In this document: one piece after another, positions 23,746 to 24,798 of the stretch
How positions within the stretch are numbered: the stretch's first letter is position 1
Layout of the letters: each line of letters opens with the position of its first letter
Made by a program: the position numbers and the translations under genes
Notes under the pieces: generated by a model
The model's input: the letters and a program-made list of their open reading frames with translations, nothing else
Database searches by the model: none
What the model was told of the DNA's origin: nothing
NCBI GenBank assembly: GCA_964383365.1
Contig: CAYLHF010000041.1
Span: forward strand, 1-24,798
DNA: 24,798 bases
Source: CAYLHF01 sp964383365
GTDB lineage: Bacteria > Bacteroidota > Rhodothermia > Rhodothermales > UBA10348
Reading direction: 5' to 3'

Positions 23746-24696
23746 CTATGGGATAAACAATGTGGATACGGATTCATCCGTGTAAATACGCCGTATAGCA
23801 TCCGCAAAAATTTCTGCGATGCTTACGACCGAAATGCGGTCAGAGGAACGTGGCAGTGGAATCGTGTCGGTGACGACCATTTCATCAATAACTGAATGCT
23901 CAATTCGATCGTAGGCCGGTCCGGACAGGAGTGGGTGCGTACAGGCCGCCATTATTTTCAGCGCCCCTTCTTCTCGAAGTGCTTTCGCCGCAGAAGTTAG
24001 CGTTCCTGCCGTATCAACCATGTCGTCGATCAGAATTACATTCTTGCCGGCAATATCGCCGATAATATGCATGACCTCAGCGACATTCTGCCGGGGCCGT
24101 CTCTTGTCGATAAGTGCCAGATCTGCTCCCAATCGCTTGGCATACGCCCGGGCCATCTTGATACCTCCGACGTCCGGTGCGACGACCACCAGATTGTCGA
24201 GATTCATCTTTCTGAAGTGATCGATGAAGATCGCTGAACCGTACAGATGGTCGACAGGGACGTCGAAAAAGCCCTGGATCTGCGATGCATGGAGATCCAT
24301 CGTGAGGACCCTGTCGATCCCGGCGGTAGTCAACAGGTTGGCCATCAATTTGGCCGCAATCGAGACGCGTGGCTGATCCTTGCGTTCCTGACGGGCATAT
24401 CCGAAGTAGGGTATCACCGCCGTGATTCGGTTGGCTGATGCCCGCTTCACCGCATCGATCATCAGCAGCAATTCAATCCAGTTATCTGCGTGCGGCTGCG
24501 TACTCTGGATCAGGAAAACGTCACACCCACGAATTGACTCTTCGAAATGAACGTAAATCTCACCGTCCGAGAAATCCTTGATCTCAACGTTTCCCAATTC
24601 CTGTCCGTACGCACGGGCGATCGCAGTCGCCAGCGACGGATTGGATCTTCCGGAGAAGATGCTGATAGGATGTTCTCTATGAATATGCTCGTTCAT
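23746..24696 (-). CDS. prs: Ribose-phosphate pyrophosphokinase (PRPP synthetase)
   Basis: This enzyme makes PRPP from ribose 5-phosphate and ATP, feeding purine, pyrimidine, NAD, histidine and tryptophan synthesis. The 316 aa match the class I length. Visible motifs are FSDGEIYVHFEESIRG (42-57), the ATP-binding YARQERKD (100-107), the metal-binding DLHASQIQGFF (134-144) and the PRPP loop VILIDDMVDTAGT (220-232). The ATG at 24696 gives the normal N-terminus (ISIFSGRSNPSLA); a longer open frame to 24771 reads into the tRNA gene and is not credible. The ribosome site is weak, and a small perfect hairpin lies 10 nt before the start. It probably heads the prs-rplY-pth row, possibly together with the tRNA. 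Confidence 0.97.
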   Translation of the reverse strand: MNEHIHREHPISIFSGRSNPSLATAIARAYGQELGNVEIKDFSDGEIYVHFEESIRGCDVFLIQSTQPHADNWIELLLMIDAVKRASANRITAVIPYFGYARQERKDQPRVSIAAKLMANLLTTAGIDRVLTMDLHASQIQGFFDVPVDHLYGSAIFIDHFRKMNLDNLVVVAPDVGGIKMARAYAKRLGADLALIDKRRPRQNVAEVMHIIGDIAGKNVILIDDMVDTAGTLTSAAKALREEGALKIMAACTHPLLSGPAYDRIEHSVIDEMVVTDTIPLPRSSDRISVVSIAEIFADAIRRIYTDESVSTLFIP

Positions 24697-24705
24697 CGTT
24701 ATATG

Positions 24706-24719
24706 CCAGGATTTCCTGG
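24706..24719 (-). promoter_or_regulatory. Small hairpin between tRNA-Gln and prs
   Basis: CCAGGA-TT-TCCTGG is a perfect inverted repeat 9 nt before the prs ATG and 22 nt past the tRNA CCA end. It has no T-run. It may mark a processing site of a shared tRNA-prs transcript or limit prs translation by tying up the only AGGA in the leader. Confidence 0.35.
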
Positions 24720-24741
24720 TGGTCATGCCGTCCATATCCGC

Positions 24742-24798
24742 TGGTTGCCCGGGGAGGATTCGAACCTCCACCTACGGCTCCAAAGGCCGCTGTCCTGC
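24742..24798 (-). tRNA. tRNA-Gln (anticodon UUG), 5' end cut off by the window
   Basis: Read on the minus strand, the anticodon arm GCGGC-CTTTGGA-GCCGT gives a 7-nt loop with anticodon UUG (Gln). The T arm is GGAGG-TTCGAAT-CCTCC, then the acceptor strand CCGGGCA, discriminator A and an encoded CCA (24742-24744). The last acceptor base A would pair with U1, a known trait of tRNA-Gln. The D arm and 5' acceptor strand are beyond the window. It lies 45 nt before prs on the same strand. Confidence 0.93.

Noticed and set aside
24697..24771. N-terminal extension of PRPP synthetase
   Set aside because: The extra residues are the translated tRNA 3' end and spacer; the normal family start is at 24696.

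Overview
The window looks like chromosomal DNA from a member of the Bacteroidota / Rhodothermota-Balneolota group, probably a free-living marine or saline aerobe. The grounds are a very long SecA (1130 aa, with the large insertions seen in that group), a PorQ-like protein of the type IX secretion system, a Bacteroidetes-style promoter (TTG-N19-TTACTTTG) before one gene, and a membrane pyrophosphatase. The lineage is inferred from gene content only. I see no insertion sequence, CRISPR array, prophage module or rRNA.

Layout. 1-1670: a TPR lipoprotein gene on the minus strand with a roughly 200-nt leader that holds a terminator-like hairpin. 1670-3932: a plus-strand pair, a conserved protein of unknown function followed by fumarylacetoacetase (last step of tyrosine/homogentisate breakdown). 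3933-4772: a small heat-shock protein with a repeat-rich upstream region and a strong terminator. 4889-7104: an OmpR-type response regulator and its histidine kinase (overlapping ATGA), divergent from a secreted protein with a Gly/Pro/Arg-rich insert; a perfect 19-bp dyad lies in the shared intergenic region. 8402-9043: a CoA-pyrophosphatase-type Nudix hydrolase with a perfect 16-bp palindrome just upstream. 9129-15714: minus-strand row secA - recN - phosphohexomutase. 15966-17027: porQ-like. 17030-17944: a tyrosine recombinase homologue that has lost both catalytic arginines, tail to tail with porQ. 18106-20065: the E2 subunit of a 2-oxo-acid dehydrogenase, whose stop codon is duplicated in frame by a 27-bp tandem repeat. 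20168-22249: K+-dependent membrane pyrophosphatase. 22477-24798: minus-strand row tRNA-Gln - prs - rplY - pth.

Most of the window is housekeeping: protein export, DNA repair, PRPP synthesis and translation upkeep, the TCA-cycle link and ion pumping, with stress and envelope-sensing genes between. The least explained items are the catalytically stripped recombinase, the unknown partner of fumarylacetoacetase, the secreted protein next to the two-component system, and several perfect dyads and tandem repeats in intergenic DNA. I do not see a clearly new multi-gene system.
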